Below, in pieces: positions 34,349 through 43,518 of a stretch of 64,000 nt of DNA. The notes below the pieces were generated by a model. The model saw only the letters and a program-made list of their open reading frames with translations, did not search any database and had not been told where the DNA came from. The stretch's first letter is position 1. Each line of letters opens with the position of its first letter. This DNA is from Pyrinomonadaceae bacterium MAG19_C2-C3 (GTDB lineage: Bacteria > Acidobacteriota > Blastocatellia > Pyrinomonadales > Pyrinomonadaceae). The translations under genes and the position numbers were made by a program. The DNA lies in contig JANDLT010000003.1 in assembly GCA_024330265.1 (NCBI GenBank), forward strand, positions 1 through 64,000, written 5' to 3'.

Positions 34349-34378
34349 GTTGACAGTGAGGGACTCAAGATTTATATT
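34349..34378 (+). promoter_or_regulatory. dnaK promoter with overlapping HAIR-like HspR operator
   Basis: TTGACA (34350-34355), a 17-base spacer and TATATT (34373-34378) form a near-consensus sigma-70 promoter. Within it, GTTGACA (34349-34355), seven bases, then ACTCAAG (34363-34369) fits the HAIR operator shape CTTGAGT-N7-ACTCAAG: the right half is perfect and the left half matches at the central TTGA. Binding there would cover the -35 box and spacer. The hspR gene at the end of this operon supports autorepression relieved by heat. Confidence 0.7.
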
Positions 34379-34469
34379 GTCGTCACGTTCAAGTCGCCGC
34401 TTCTGATGCTGCTTTAATCATCAACGTGGCGCGGTCAAGTTTCATTAAAACACGGAGAACTTTAGAACA

Positions 34470-36401
34470 ATGAGCAAAATTATCGGTATTGATTTGGGTA
34501 CGACCAACTCGGTCGTCGCGGTGATGGAGGGCGGCGAACCGACCGTTATCACCAATTCCGAAGGCGGACGCACGACGCCTTCCGTCGTAGGATTTGCGAA
34601 AGACGGCAATCGTCTTGTCGGACAGGTCGCCAAGCGTCAGGCTGTTACGAACCCGGAAAACACGGTCTATTCGATTAAGCGTTTCATGGGTCGCAATGCC
34701 AGTGAAGTGAGCGAGGAGAAGAAACAAGTTCCGTATCAAGTGCAATCCGCGTCAAACGGCGACGTGCGGGTTAACGCGGGCGGCAAGGATTATTCGCCGC
34801 CGGAAATTGCCGCGATGATTCTTCAAAAGATGAAGCAATCGGCGGAAGACTATCTTGGTCAGAAAGTTGACAAAGCTGTCATCACCGTTCCGGCGTACTT
34901 CAACGACGCGCAACGTCAGGCGACGAAAGATGCGGGACGCATCGCGGGGCTTGAGGTGATGCGTATCGTCAACGAACCGACGGCGGCGGCGTTGGCTTAC
35001 GGACTCGACAAGAAGAAGGATGAGACCATCGCCGTGTTCGACTTCGGCGGCGGGACGTTCGACATCTCGATTTTAGAAGTCGGTGAAGGCGTGGTTGAGG
35101 TTAAATCCACGAACGGCGACACGCACCTTGGCGGCGACGACGTTGACGAAGTTTTAATCAAGTACATCATTGACGAGTACAACAAGGATCAGGGCATCAA
35201 CCTGACGGGTGACAAGATGGCTTTGCAGCGTTTGAAGGAAGCGGCGGAGAAAGCCAAAATCGAGCTTTCCAGCACCGCGCAAACGGAAATCAATTTGCCG
35301 TTCATCACGGCGGACGCTTCGGGTCCGAAACACCTTGTGATGTCTTTGACACGCGCCAAATTCGAGCAACTTATCGAACCGCTTTTGAAGCGTTTAATGC
35401 CGCCCGTCGAGCAAGCTTTGAAAGACGCGGGCATTGACGCGAAGAAGATTGATGAAGTTGTTCTCGTCGGCGGTTCGACGCGCATCCCGAAAGTCTCGGA
35501 GATGGTGAAAGAGTTTTTCGGCAAAGAACCGAATCGTTCGGTCAATCCCGATGAGGTCGTCGCCATCGGCGCGGCGGTTCAGGCGGGCGTTCTTTCAGGT
35601 GAAAAAACCGACATCTTATTGCTTGACGTAACGCCTTTGTCGCTCGGCATAGAGACTCTCGGCGGCGTATTCACGAAGTTGATTGAGCGCAACACGACGA
35701 TTCCAACACGAAAATCGGAAGTTTTTTCAACCGCTTCGGACAATCAAACATCGGTTGAGGTTCACGTCCTTCAGGGTGAACGCCAGATGGCTTCGGACAA
35801 CCGCACGCTCGGCAAATTCCATTTGATAGGGATTCCGCCCGCGATGCGCGGTATGCCGCAAGTCGAAGTCACGTTTGACATTGACGCCAACGGTATCGTC
35901 AACGTATCCGCGAAAGATATGGGGACGGGACGCGAACAGAAAATCACGATTACCGCGTCATCCGGTTTGTCGAAAGACGAGATTGACCGCATGACGCGCG
36001 ACGCCGAAGCCCACGCGGGCGAAGACGCCAAGAAGCGTGAGGAAATCGAATCGCGCAATCGTCTTGACGGTTTGACGTATCAAACGGAAAAGACTCTCAA
36101 CGAGAACCGCGAGAAAGTCGGAGCGGCGGCGACCGACATCGAAACCGCGATTGCCGATGCCAAGAAAGCCCTCGAAGAAGGCACTACGGAGCGCATGGAC
36201 AACGCTTTCAACGCCCTCCAAACCGCTTCGCACAAACTCGCCGAAGCCCTCTATAACCAGAGCGGCAACGACGCGGGCGGCGCAGGCGGAGATGCCGGAC
36301 AAGCTTCGGCGGCGGGCGCGGGTGCTTCCGGCTCAACCAACACACAGGGCGACGACAACGTAATTGACGCCGAGTATGTTGACGTGGACGACAACAAATA
36401 G
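34470..36401 (+). CDS. dnaK: Chaperone DnaK (Hsp70)
   Basis: Cytosolic ATP-driven chaperone, 643 residues. The nucleotide-binding domain begins [19 protein letters not shown] and contains [14 protein letters not shown] and [12 protein letters not shown]. The linker and substrate-binding domain follow ([19 protein letters not shown]), then a helical lid and a Gly/Ala-rich tail that ends with the conserved [12 protein letters not shown]-type motif. GGAGAA stands 13 bases before the ATG. It leads dnaK-dnaJ-hspR under a HAIR-type promoter. No grpE is present in the window. The stop codon is the first part of a heptamer arm. Confidence 0.97.
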   Translation: MSKIIGIDLGTTNSVVAVMEGGEPTVITNSEGGRTTPSVVGFAKDGNRLVGQVAKRQAVTNPENTVYSIKRFMGRNASEVSEEKKQVPYQVQSASNGDVRVNAGGKDYSPPEIAAMILQKMKQSAEDYLGQKVDKAVITVPAYFNDAQRQATKDAGRIAGLEVMRIVNEPTAAALAYGLDKKKDETIAVFDFGGGTFDISILEVGEGVVEVKSTNGDTHLGGDDVDEVLIKYIIDEYNKDQGINLTGDKMALQRLKEAAEKAKIELSSTAQTEINLPFITADASGPKHLVMSLTRAKFEQLIEPLLKRLMPPVEQALKDAGIDAKKIDEVVLVGGSTRIPKVSEMVKEFFGKEPNRSVNPDEVVAIGAAVQAGVLSGEKTDILLLDVTPLSLGIETLGGVFTKLIERNTTIPTRKSEVFSTASDNQTSVEVHVLQGERQMASDNRTLGKFHLIGIPPAMRGMPQVEVTFDIDANGIVNVSAKDMGTGREQKITITASSGLSKDEIDRMTRDAEAHAGEDAKKREEIESRNRLDGLTYQTEKTLNENREKVGAAATDIETAIADAKKALEEGTTERMDNAFNALQTASHKLAEALYNQSGNDAGGAGGDAGQASAAGAGASGSTNTQGDDNVIDAEYVDVDDNK

Positions 36402-36483
36402 TGGATAGTGGGTAACGGATAGTGGATAGTTGAAAACCGTTCTTGCCTTCCACTATTTACTATCCACTATCCGTTATCCACTA
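36399..36483. repeat. GTGGATA heptamer hairpin between dnaK and dnaJ
   Basis: The TAG stop of dnaK is part of the first unit. Left arm 36399-36431 has GTGGATA, GTGGGTA, ACGGATA, GTGGATA. Right arm 36450-36483 has the complement of about four to five units. The 18-base loop contains AACCGTTCTTGCC, close to the loop of the 33.6-kb element. It ends two bases before the dnaJ ATG at 36486. Confidence 0.93.
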
Positions 36484-36485
36484 AA

Positions 36486-37682
36486 ATGATGGCAAAAGAA
36501 GATTACTACCAAACACTGGGCGTCAAGCGCGACGCGAAGCCTGAAGAAATCAAGAAGGCTTATCGCCGCCTTGCGCGCAAATTTCACCCGGACGTGAATC
36601 CCGGCGACAAGTCAGCCGAGGAGCGTTTCAAACTTATCACCGAAGCCCATGATGTGCTTTCGGATGAAAAGAAGCGCAAGGTTTATGACCGCTTCGGGCA
36701 GTACAGCGACAATCTCGCCGACGCCGCCAACCAACAACCTTACGGGCGCGGCGCAGGCAGGACGGCGGGGGCGGGCGGCTTTGATTTTAGCGGCTTCGAG
36801 TGGAACACGGCGACGGGCGGGGCGACGGGTACAACGGGCGGGGCGGCGGGCGGTTCGTCGTTCCGTGACATCTTTTCGGACTTGTTTGGCGGCGGCAATA
36901 ATAATGCGCGCACTGCCGAGCCGCCGCGCGCTCAACCACAACGCGGGGCGGACATTGAAATGCCGCTTGCCCTGACGTTTCAAGAAGCCGTCACGGGTTT
37001 AACCACGAATCTTTCGGTCAATCGCTCCGAACAGTGCGCGCGTTGTAACGGCGCGGGCGATACGGGCGGCGCGCCGATTACCTGCCCGACGTGCAAAGGC
37101 GTGGGACAGGTCAACCGCGCGAGCGGGCGTTTGAAGTTCGCGCAAGAATGCGAAGACTGTCAGGGAACCGGCAAGCGTCGCCCGCCGTGTCCCGTGTGTC
37201 ACGGCAAAGGCGTGACGCCGAAAATCGAATCGGTCAAGGTTCGCATTCCGCCGGGCGTTGATACAGGTTCGCGCGTCAGAGTTCCCGGCAAAGGCATGGG
37301 CGGCAGACTCGGCGCACCGGCGGGCGACCTCTTTATCATCACCAACGTCGGACGCCACGAACACTTCACGCGCAAGGGTGATAACATTTACGTCACGATT
37401 CCCCTGACCGTGCCGGAAGCCGCTTTGGGGGCGAAGATTGAAGTTCCGACGGTGGAAGGCAAGGCACAACTTCGCATCCCGCCCGGAACGCAATCGGGTC
37501 AGAAGTTTCGTTTGCGCGAACGCGGCGTGCCGTCTTTAAGAAATCCGAGTGCGCGCGGCGACCAGTTCGTCGAAGTTCAAATCACATTTCCGAAAGTGAT
37601 TTCCGAAGAAACCAAAGAACTACTCAAGCAGTACGCCCAACTCAACGCCGAAAATCCGCGCGTCGTAATGGGCTTGGAATAA
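36486..37682 (+). CDS. dnaJ: Chaperone DnaJ
   Basis: Hsp40 co-chaperone that stimulates DnaK. The J domain is at 1-70 with [20 protein letters not shown] and the HPD motif (KFHPDVN). A Gly-rich linker follows (about 85-150). The zinc domain has four CxxCxGxG repeats: [24 protein letters not shown] and CPVCHGKG. The two C-terminal beta domains end near residue 385. Length 398 is normal. Two adjacent ATGs (36486 and 36489) are possible starts. It has no ribosome-binding site, the heptamer arm being in that place. Confidence 0.96.
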   Translation: MMAKEDYYQTLGVKRDAKPEEIKKAYRRLARKFHPDVNPGDKSAEERFKLITEAHDVLSDEKKRKVYDRFGQYSDNLADAANQQPYGRGAGRTAGAGGFDFSGFEWNTATGGATGTTGGAAGGSSFRDIFSDLFGGGNNNARTAEPPRAQPQRGADIEMPLALTFQEAVTGLTTNLSVNRSEQCARCNGAGDTGGAPITCPTCKGVGQVNRASGRLKFAQECEDCQGTGKRRPPCPVCHGKGVTPKIESVKVRIPPGVDTGSRVRVPGKGMGGRLGAPAGDLFIITNVGRHEHFTRKGDNIYVTIPLTVPEAALGAKIEVPTVEGKAQLRIPPGTQSGQKFRLRERGVPSLRNPSARGDQFVEVQITFPKVISEETKELLKQYAQLNAENPRVVMGLE

Positions 37683-37764
37683 GTAGGCAGTAAGCGGTAG
37701 GCGGTAGGCGGTATTTAAGAATTGCCTTTCCTTTCTGCCTACTGCCATCTGCCTACTGCCTACT
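37683..37764. repeat. GTAGGCA/GTAGGCG heptamer hairpin between dnaJ and hspR
   Basis: Left arm 37683-37713 starts directly after the dnaJ TAA and has GTAGGCA, GTAAGCG, GTAGGCG, GTAGGCG. Right arm 37734-37764 has the complement of GTAGGCA, GTAGGCA, GATGGCA, GTAGGCA. The arms have diverged (GGCG against GGCA). It ends four bases before the hspR ATG. Confidence 0.92.
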
Positions 37765-37768
37765 ATTT

Positions 37769-38182
37769 ATGCGAAGCACTAAACAACGCACCTACACTAT
37801 CAGCGCGGTCGCGGCGCAGTACGACGTACACCCGCAGACTTTGCGTTTATACGAGCGTGAAGGACTCTTGAAGCCGTCGCGTTCGGAAGGTAACACGCGC
37901 CTTTACACGGACGAAGATGTCGAGCGGCTTGAGCTTATTCTGAATTTGACGCGCGACCTCGGAGTTAACCTTGCGGGTGTCGAAATCATACTCAACATGC
38001 GCGCCAAGATGGACGCGATGCAGACTGAGTTCGAGCGTTTCGTGGCGTACATCAATGAACACGCGGGCGAGTTCGCACGCGCCGCCGAAACCGATGCGCC
38101 TGAACAATCCGATGCCCTCGTGCCGTCGTCGCGCATCGCCACCGTGATGCGCGTCCTTGAGCGTTCCCCGCGCTCACGCTGA
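37769..38182 (+). CDS. hspR: HspR, MerR-type heat-shock repressor
   Basis: MerR-family DNA-binding protein of 137 residues. The winged helix is at about 9-75 (YTISAVAAQYDVHPQTLRLY, with EREGLL and NTRLYTDEDVERL). A coiled segment follows (about 80-115) and there is no effector domain. Its position after dnaK-dnaJ and the HAIR-like site before dnaK fit HspR, which represses its own operon with DnaK as co-repressor. The start is next to a heptamer arm without a Shine-Dalgarno sequence, so repressor output may depend on read-through and coupling across the hairpin. Confidence 0.9.
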   Translation: MRSTKQRTYTISAVAAQYDVHPQTLRLYEREGLLKPSRSEGNTRLYTDEDVERLELILNLTRDLGVNLAGVEIILNMRAKMDAMQTEFERFVAYINEHAGEFARAAETDAPEQSDALVPSSRIATVMRVLERSPRSR

Positions 38183-38542
38183 CTTCTTCCGCCCCGCTCG
38201 CATTCGTTAAAACAACAGCCGCAAACTTGCCTGCCCTGACTTGTTTTCACCGCGTGAAGCGTGTAAATTCCCGCCGCACGATTAATACAAGTCGTCAATT
38301 AAAAATCGCATTATTCGTCGCGTTCGTGCTGTTCGACCTGTCAACATCGAACGGATATTCGGTTTCCCGTTCAAACAAAATTCACATCTGCCGTAAATCA
38401 TTGCCCGCCGACTGAATTTATGTTTTCGGCTGTCATGCCGTCCGGTGCATTTCGGCGCGCATACCCGTTCACCACCTGTCGGACATAAAAGCCGATGTCC
38501 GCCCTTGCATTCACATTGTCACCAAAAGGAATCTCGTACTTT
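38183..38542 (+). other. Intergenic region before TonB receptor 2, no gene seen
   Basis: A 360-base AT-richer gap. The only structure noted is a small perfect hairpin CGGACAT/ATGTCCG at 38480-38501, 42 bases before the receptor start. AAAAGGA at 38524-38530 is a plausible, somewhat distant, ribosome-binding site. No promoter is convincing by eye. Confidence 0.5.
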
Positions 38543-41500
38543 ATGTTTTCCATTCATCCTCACCGCTTATGCCGGACTCTGTTTATCAACAGTTGCTTGA
38601 TACTGACCTTCTTATGTTTTGCCGCACCGCTCACGACTCACGCGCAAGACCTTGACGAAGCCACTATGAACGGGCGCGTCACTGACCCGAACGGCGCACC
38701 CGTTCCCGGCGCGACCGTCACCGCGCGCCTCACCACGACCGGCGATGAACGCACCGCGACGACGGGCGATGATGGACGTTATCGTCTTATCGAATTGCAA
38801 CCCGGAACGTATCAAGTTCGCGTCACGGCAACCGGATTCGCCGACACCGTTCAAAATTTCGATGAAATCATCTCCGGACAAACCGTCCGCAACGATGTCG
38901 AACTCACCATCGGCATCGCGGATAACGTCGAAGTCACGACCGAACCGCCCACCATTGACATCACCCGCACCGTCGTCGGCGGAACTATCACGACCGAAGA
39001 ACTCGAATCACTTCCCAACGTTTCACGCCAAGCCTTAGATTTCGTCTTCACGCTGCCCGGAGTCACGGAGGAATCGCTCTCAACGCGCGACGCGGCGGAA
39101 GACCGCGCAACTAACGCGCAGAGTACAGCCGGACAATCGCGCTCGACACCGGAAGAAGCCGGAAACTTCGCGCTCTCCGGTTCACCCGCATACTCGAACA
39201 ACATCACGATTGACGGACTCGACAATAACGACGACCGTGGCTCGGTTGAGCGATTCCAACCTTCGATTGAAACCATCGAAGAAGTCCAAGTCATCACGAA
39301 TCAGTTCGCCGCCGAGTACGGGCGCGCGAGCGGCGGGCGTGTCAACATTCGCACGCGCGCCGGAACGAACCGCTTTCGCGGTCGCGGCTTCTATTTTTTC
39401 CGTGATGAAGCCTTGAACGCGAACACGTTCAACAACAATCGCAACGGCTTGAGTCGCTTCCCGCTTCAACAACACAATCCCGGCTTCACTTTCAGCGGTC
39501 CCGTCTTTCTGCCGCGCTTCGGCGAAGGCGGCAAGTCTTACTACAACGGGCGTGACCGCACGTTTTTCTTTGCCGGTTACGAGTACGACGAAACGCTTGA
39601 CACTACTTTCATAGACACACTCGTTCCCATTCTTAGCAATCCGGTTTATTTATTGCCCACCCCGACGACGCTCACCGGACGCCGCACGGAAGACAACGCC
39701 ACCGGCGCACGCGCCGAACTCGCGCCATACTTTCAAACGATTCCGACGCCAAATACAATTCAACGCTTCAGCGCGCGGCTTGACCATCGCTATACCGACA
39801 AGCATAACGGCACGTTTGCCATTCAATACGGGCAACAACGCAACCAGCGTCAATTCGCCAACGTCTCCCGCACCCGTTTGGAGAACGGCTTCAACGGCTT
39901 GGCGCGCGATACACAAGCTTTTTCCTATACCGACAACTTTGTGTTCTCGCCGACCGTTGTCAATCAGCTTCGCACACAGTTCTCGATTCTCGAACCGGCG
40001 TTCACCAGTTTGCTGCCCGACGACCCGATTGCGTTGATATTCCTCAACGATTCACTGCTCCCCGACAACCCGCTCCGCCGCCGTGTCACGCTCACCACCA
40101 GCACGACTTTAAGTTCGACCGACCGCCGTGAGGAACGTTTCCAAATTCAAGACACACTTTCTGTCGTGGCTGGCAAGCACAGCCTCAAATTCGGCGGCGA
40201 CGTGCAAACCATACGTTCGAGTTTCCGCGACCGCACGGATGCGACCGGCACATTTAACTTTAACAGCGCGGGCGATTTCCTCATCAATCGCGCGAACCGG
40301 TTTCGCCAGAGTTTCGGCAATCAATCGCTTGTCGAAAATCGTTATGTCGGCGTGTTCGTACAGGATGAATGGCAGTTGCGCCCCAACTTGAGTTTGAGCT
40401 ACGGCTTGCGTTATGAAAACGAAACCATCCTCGAAGACACGAACAATTTCGGTCCGCGCCTTGCCGTCGCTTACGACCCGTTTAAGTCCGGCAAGACCGT
40501 GATTCGCGCGGGCGGCGGCATCTTCTATAACCGCGCGCCCTTACGCACGATTGATGATTTCATTCTAACGAGTGGAAATGCTTTCTTCGACACAAACACT
40601 CTTCGCCTTGATGCGAACGGCAATATCGGTCGCGCCACCGGACCCGGCACACGGCTATTAACCAACATCGAGCGACAAGATTTCATCGCCGCCAACATTC
40701 CCTTTCCGGGTCGGCTGACCGCCGATAACCCGTTTGTGCGTAATTTCGCGCAGTTCGACACGAGTTTCTTCCGCCGCCTTGACGCCGACATTCGTATTCC
40801 CGAAAGCTATCAATTCAACGTCGGCTTTGAGCGCGACATTGGGGGGCGGTTCGTCGCCGAAGCCAACTATACCTACAATCGCGGCATACATCTTTTCCGC
40901 ATCACCAGTGCGAACGCCCCACGTATTCCTAACGGCTTCAAGGACTTATCCGAGTTTTTGCGTTCACAGGATTTCAACAACCGCGTGGTCAACGGTACAC
41001 GTCCGTTCTTCGATGGCGCGACTATAAATAACGTGCGAGTAAATCCGGGTGACACCGTGCGCTTCGTCGTTGCACCAACGACGACGCCAGCCGTCCAAAC
41101 CGTCAACAACGTCACGCTAGTCAATCTTGCCAGCAACTTCTCCGGCAACAATGCGACGCAACAAACCATCGCGTTCGCCGTCGTTGACAGCCTGCGCCCC
41201 GAACCAAACTTTACACAAGTCGAACGGCTCGGCTCTATCGGCAACAGTTTTTATAACGGCTTGACGCTTGAACTGCGCCGCCGTTTCTCACGCATCGGCA
41301 ATAGCGGTCTAGGCTTCTCGACGCGCGTCGGCTACACCTTTTCAAAACTCGAAGACGACGGCATCCTTAATACGTCGGAAGCCTTGATACCCGGCGACTT
41401 CCGCAACGAACTGACGCGGAGTCTGCTTGACCGCCGCCACCGTTTCGTATTTTCGGGTGCGTTCGACATGCCGCGTTTTCTGGGTAGCATCAGGTTCTCA

Positions 41501-41956
41501 CCGATTTTGCGCGTCTCATCGGGTGCGCCGTTTAATATCAGTTCCGGCGGCGTTGACCGCAATCTCGACGACACGAACAACGACCGCCCGAACTTCACCG
41601 GCAACTTGGACGATTTGCGTTTCCGCGAACGCGGCACATCGCTCCCCGCTTCTGTCTTAGCCGGTTTTCAACAAACGCTTATCGGGCAGAATGGCAACCT
41701 GCCGCGCAATGCTGGAACGGGTCCCGGTCAATTCATCTTCGACATTACAGCAACCCGCGACTTCCGCTTGGGTGAGCGCGTGCGTCTGCGTCCTTTTATC
41801 GAAGCCGGAAATGTTCTAAACAAAACCGTATTCACATTCGGCTCTGAATTCATCAATTTCGACGCGGGCGGCGCGACGCTCGAAAATGATTTTCTCGTAC
41901 CGACGCGCACCCTGCGCCCGCGCCAACTTAGAGCCGGTTTGCGTTTCGATTTCTAA
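38543..41956 (+). CDS. Oar-type TonB-dependent receptor 2
   Basis: Outer-membrane receptor of about 1137 residues and paralogue of the protein encoded at 6089. Signal peptide (NSCLILTFLCFAAPLTTHAQ), carboxypeptidase-regulatory-like domain (NGRVTDPNGAPVPGATVTAR), plug with ITIDGLDNNDDRGSVERFQP and FAAEYGRASGGRVNIRTRAG, then a barrel ending in LRAGLRFDF, with the terminal Phe. ATG 38543 is preferred over the upstream frame at 38495 because the signal sequence starts there. No partner genes are adjacent. Confidence 0.93.
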   Translation: MFSIHPHRLCRTLFINSCLILTFLCFAAPLTTHAQDLDEATMNGRVTDPNGAPVPGATVTARLTTTGDERTATTGDDGRYRLIELQPGTYQVRVTATGFADTVQNFDEIISGQTVRNDVELTIGIADNVEVTTEPPTIDITRTVVGGTITTEELESLPNVSRQALDFVFTLPGVTEESLSTRDAAEDRATNAQSTAGQSRSTPEEAGNFALSGSPAYSNNITIDGLDNNDDRGSVERFQPSIETIEEVQVITNQFAAEYGRASGGRVNIRTRAGTNRFRGRGFYFFRDEALNANTFNNNRNGLSRFPLQQHNPGFTFSGPVFLPRFGEGGKSYYNGRDRTFFFAGYEYDETLDTTFIDTLVPILSNPVYLLPTPTTLTGRRTEDNATGARAELAPYFQTIPTPNTIQRFSARLDHRYTDKHNGTFAIQYGQQRNQRQFANVSRTRLENGFNGLARDTQAFSYTDNFVFSPTVVNQLRTQFSILEPAFTSLLPDDPIALIFLNDSLLPDNPLRRRVTLTTSTTLSSTDRREERFQIQDTLSVVAGKHSLKFGGDVQTIRSSFRDRTDATGTFNFNSAGDFLINRANRFRQSFGNQSLVENRYVGVFVQDEWQLRPNLSLSYGLRYENETILEDTNNFGPRLAVAYDPFKSGKTVIRAGGGIFYNRAPLRTIDDFILTSGNAFFDTNTLRLDANGNIGRATGPGTRLLTNIERQDFIAANIPFPGRLTADNPFVRNFAQFDTSFFRRLDADIRIPESYQFNVGFERDIGGRFVAEANYTYNRGIHLFRITSANAPRIPNGFKDLSEFLRSQDFNNRVVNGTRPFFDGATINNVRVNPGDTVRFVVAPTTTPAVQTVNNVTLVNLASNFSGNNATQQTIAFAVVDSLRPEPNFTQVERLGSIGNSFYNGLTLELRRRFSRIGNSGLGFSTRVGYTFSKLEDDGILNTSEALIPGDFRNELTRSLLDRRHRFVFSGAFDMPRFLGSIRFSPILRVSSGAPFNISSGGVDRNLDDTNNDRPNFTGNLDDLRFRERGTSLPASVLAGFQQTLIGQNGNLPRNAGTGPGQFIFDITATRDFRLGERVRLRPFIEAGNVLNKTVFTFGSEFINFDAGGATLENDFLVPTRTLRPRQLRAGLRFDF

Positions 41957-41984
41957 AAGCAACGCCGTCAGCCTAAACCAGACG

Positions 41985-42020
41985 AAAGCCATGCTGACCC
42001 CGAAAGATCGGCGTGGCTTT
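41985..42020. terminator. Bidirectional terminator after TonB receptor 2
   Basis: AAAGCCATGCTGA (41985-41997) pairs with TCGGCGTGGCTTT (42008-42020), with two G-T pairs, and both flanks are A- or T-rich. It lies between convergent genes, so it can stop transcripts from both sides. Confidence 0.7.
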
Positions 42021-42447
42021 AGTACCTATCATCGCACTCTTGCTGGTCATTTCTTCCATCACAATTTGCATCATCCGTTGAGAAAGTACAACGCCCATCT
42101 TCAGGACAAGTCGGTGCGTCGGGATTAACGCAAGCATCATAATCATCACAATCACCATTACACTCCGTCCAACCATCTTCATCCACATCAGGACAATTAG
42201 GGTTGTCAGGACATCCGTCTTCTATCAACACGGTTTCGTAGCAGCCATCCTCGTAGTCGCCACAATCATATAAGTCCTGATAAGCGACAGAGCAGGGTGC
42301 TGATGATTCTTCTGCCGGTATGGTGAACGGACATTCAACGTACTCGCCTTCATCATCGTAACCACCGTCACACTGATAGCTATCATCCTCTAAAATTATT
42401 AACGGGGAGCAGTTGCCACTACCGCAGGGTGAATCATCCAGCGACAA
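42019..42447 (-). CDS. Cys/Asp-rich metal-binding-like frame, probable continuation of the upstream gene
   Basis: The 142-residue frame is rich in Cys, Asp and Glu and contains a MopE/thrombospondin-3-like calcium or metal pattern (DVDEDGWTECNGDCDDYDAC, then NPDAPTCPEDGR). It has no signal peptide and only a TTG as start. The same frame stays open for about 60 codons further upstream, overlapping the end of the 43261-42434 gene in another phase. Since Cys-rich domains of this type are extracytoplasmic, I think it is the C-terminal part of that exported protein, separated by a frameshift. A true separate gene with translational coupling is the alternative. Confidence 0.6.
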   Translation of the reverse strand: MSLDDSPCGSGNCSPLIILEDDSYQCDGGYDDEGEYVECPFTIPAEESSAPCSVAYQDLYDCGDYEDGCYETVLIEDGCPDNPNCPDVDEDGWTECNGDCDDYDACVNPDAPTCPEDGRCTFSTDDANCDGRNDQQECDDRY

Positions 42448-43261
42448 TAACGACGAAGTGAAAGTAAATTGTGGAGTTTTGGTGCAACCTGTTTTCTGAA
42501 AAGAAAGCCCTCCAAAAGAAGGGCTTAATGCTAATGTTCTTGAAAGCTGCTTTCTTAAATGCTGCTTTCCTGTTTGGTGCTGCTCGGCGGCTATCCCAGT
42601 ATTGTTTCCCTATAAAACCTGTGCCGTCGCCAAAGCTGATGTGATAAAGCCTAACGTGAATGTTTTTTGACTTCTCTGCCCTTGACGCATCTCTCTTTTT
42701 CTCGTTCCGGTATCCTAATACTCTCCCTTCTGGAATCTTGAACGTGTAAGTCTCGCCGGGCTTGATTGAGTTATCCGATGGACTGGCGATGTCTTTGATG
42801 GTTCTTAAATGGGGAGAGCGATTGTCGTAGTAGATTCCAAATCCTGTTTTGGTTCTCGGATCGTCAGACACTTTAATATCAGGAAATTCTACTCTCACGC
42901 TGAGTATGTAAATCGGCTTTCGGGAAACGTTCTTGACCTCGATTTCAAGGTCACGCATCCAAGTCTCTTCATCCGCATCAAGGTTTTTGACGGTCGTGAT
43001 AATGACGGGCATCTTCTTTTTGCCGAAGGATTTCAGCCGTAGTTTGCGCTTCGTCCCGAACTCTTGCGCGATAGCGGGCGCGTCAACTTGCGGCACAGCG
43101 ACTTGCGAGGCGGTTACTTGCGTTTCCTGTTTTGCCGTTTCTTGAATCGCGTTCAGGTTGCCTGAAGCGATGCTTGAGACGGCAGCCAGACTACACAAGG
43201 CGACGGTTGTGACCAATCCGGTTACGGGCAACAGTCGGCGTTTCGTAAAAAAGCTAATCAT
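42434..43261 (-). CDS. Exported protein of unknown function, possibly frameshifted
   Basis: A signal peptide (PVTGLVTTVALCSLAAVSSI) begins a 275-residue protein. The middle (about 85-210) looks like an immunoglobulin-like beta domain (EIEVKNVSRKPIYILSVRVE, FKIPEGRVLG, HISFGDGTGF). The last 40 residues change character: a duplicated KAAFKKAAFKN (from a 15-bp tandem repeat) leads into IKPFFWRAFFSENR, which is encoded by a terminator-like hairpin. A second frame through the same DNA encodes the Cys-rich domain downstream. The C-terminus of this frame is therefore doubtful. No family recognised. Confidence 0.65.
   Translation of the reverse strand: MISFFTKRRLLPVTGLVTTVALCSLAAVSSIASGNLNAIQETAKQETQVTASQVAVPQVDAPAIAQEFGTKRKLRLKSFGKKKMPVIITTVKNLDADEETWMRDLEIEVKNVSRKPIYILSVRVEFPDIKVSDDPRTKTGFGIYYDNRSPHLRTIKDIASPSDNSIKPGETYTFKIPEGRVLGYRNEKKRDASRAEKSKNIHVRLYHISFGDGTGFIGKQYWDSRRAAPNRKAAFKKAAFKNISIKPFFWRAFFSENRLHQNSTIYFHFVVIVAG
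42497..42526 (-). terminator. Terminator-like hairpin inside the end of the exported protein gene
   Basis: On the minus strand AAGCCCT (42526-42520) and AGGGCTT (42511-42505) form a 7-bp stem followed by TCTTTT. It lies within the open frame about 65 bases before the stop. Either the frame has run past its original end or the hairpin is not a terminator. Confidence 0.5.
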
Positions 43262-43440
43262 TTTGTGTGTCCTCCAAAAGTTAAAAGTGTCGTTTATGCC
43301 GATGTAGTAAAGTCGTCGGCAAGGTTAAACATCGGGGCAGGACGCGGACAACTTAAGTGCAGAGGTGCGGGCGAGTCAAGTTAAATTTTCGTGATGTTTG
43401 AAGGCTCACGGTAACTTGTTCCGGTTGCTCATCTGAAAGT

Positions 43441-43476
43441 AAAAGCCTCGTCGTGATTCACCACGACGAGGCTTTT
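43441..43476 (-). terminator. Terminator of the FecR/DUF6600 gene
   Basis: Perfect 15-bp stem AAAAGCCTCGTCGTG (43441-43455) and CACGACGAGGCTTTT (43462-43476) with a six-base loop, 42 bases after the stop of the gene ending at 43519. The T-run on the minus strand fits that direction. Confidence 0.88.
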
Positions 43477-43518
43477 ACTTTGTTCCGAAAGTTCATGGAA
43501 GGTTACGCGGAATTGACT

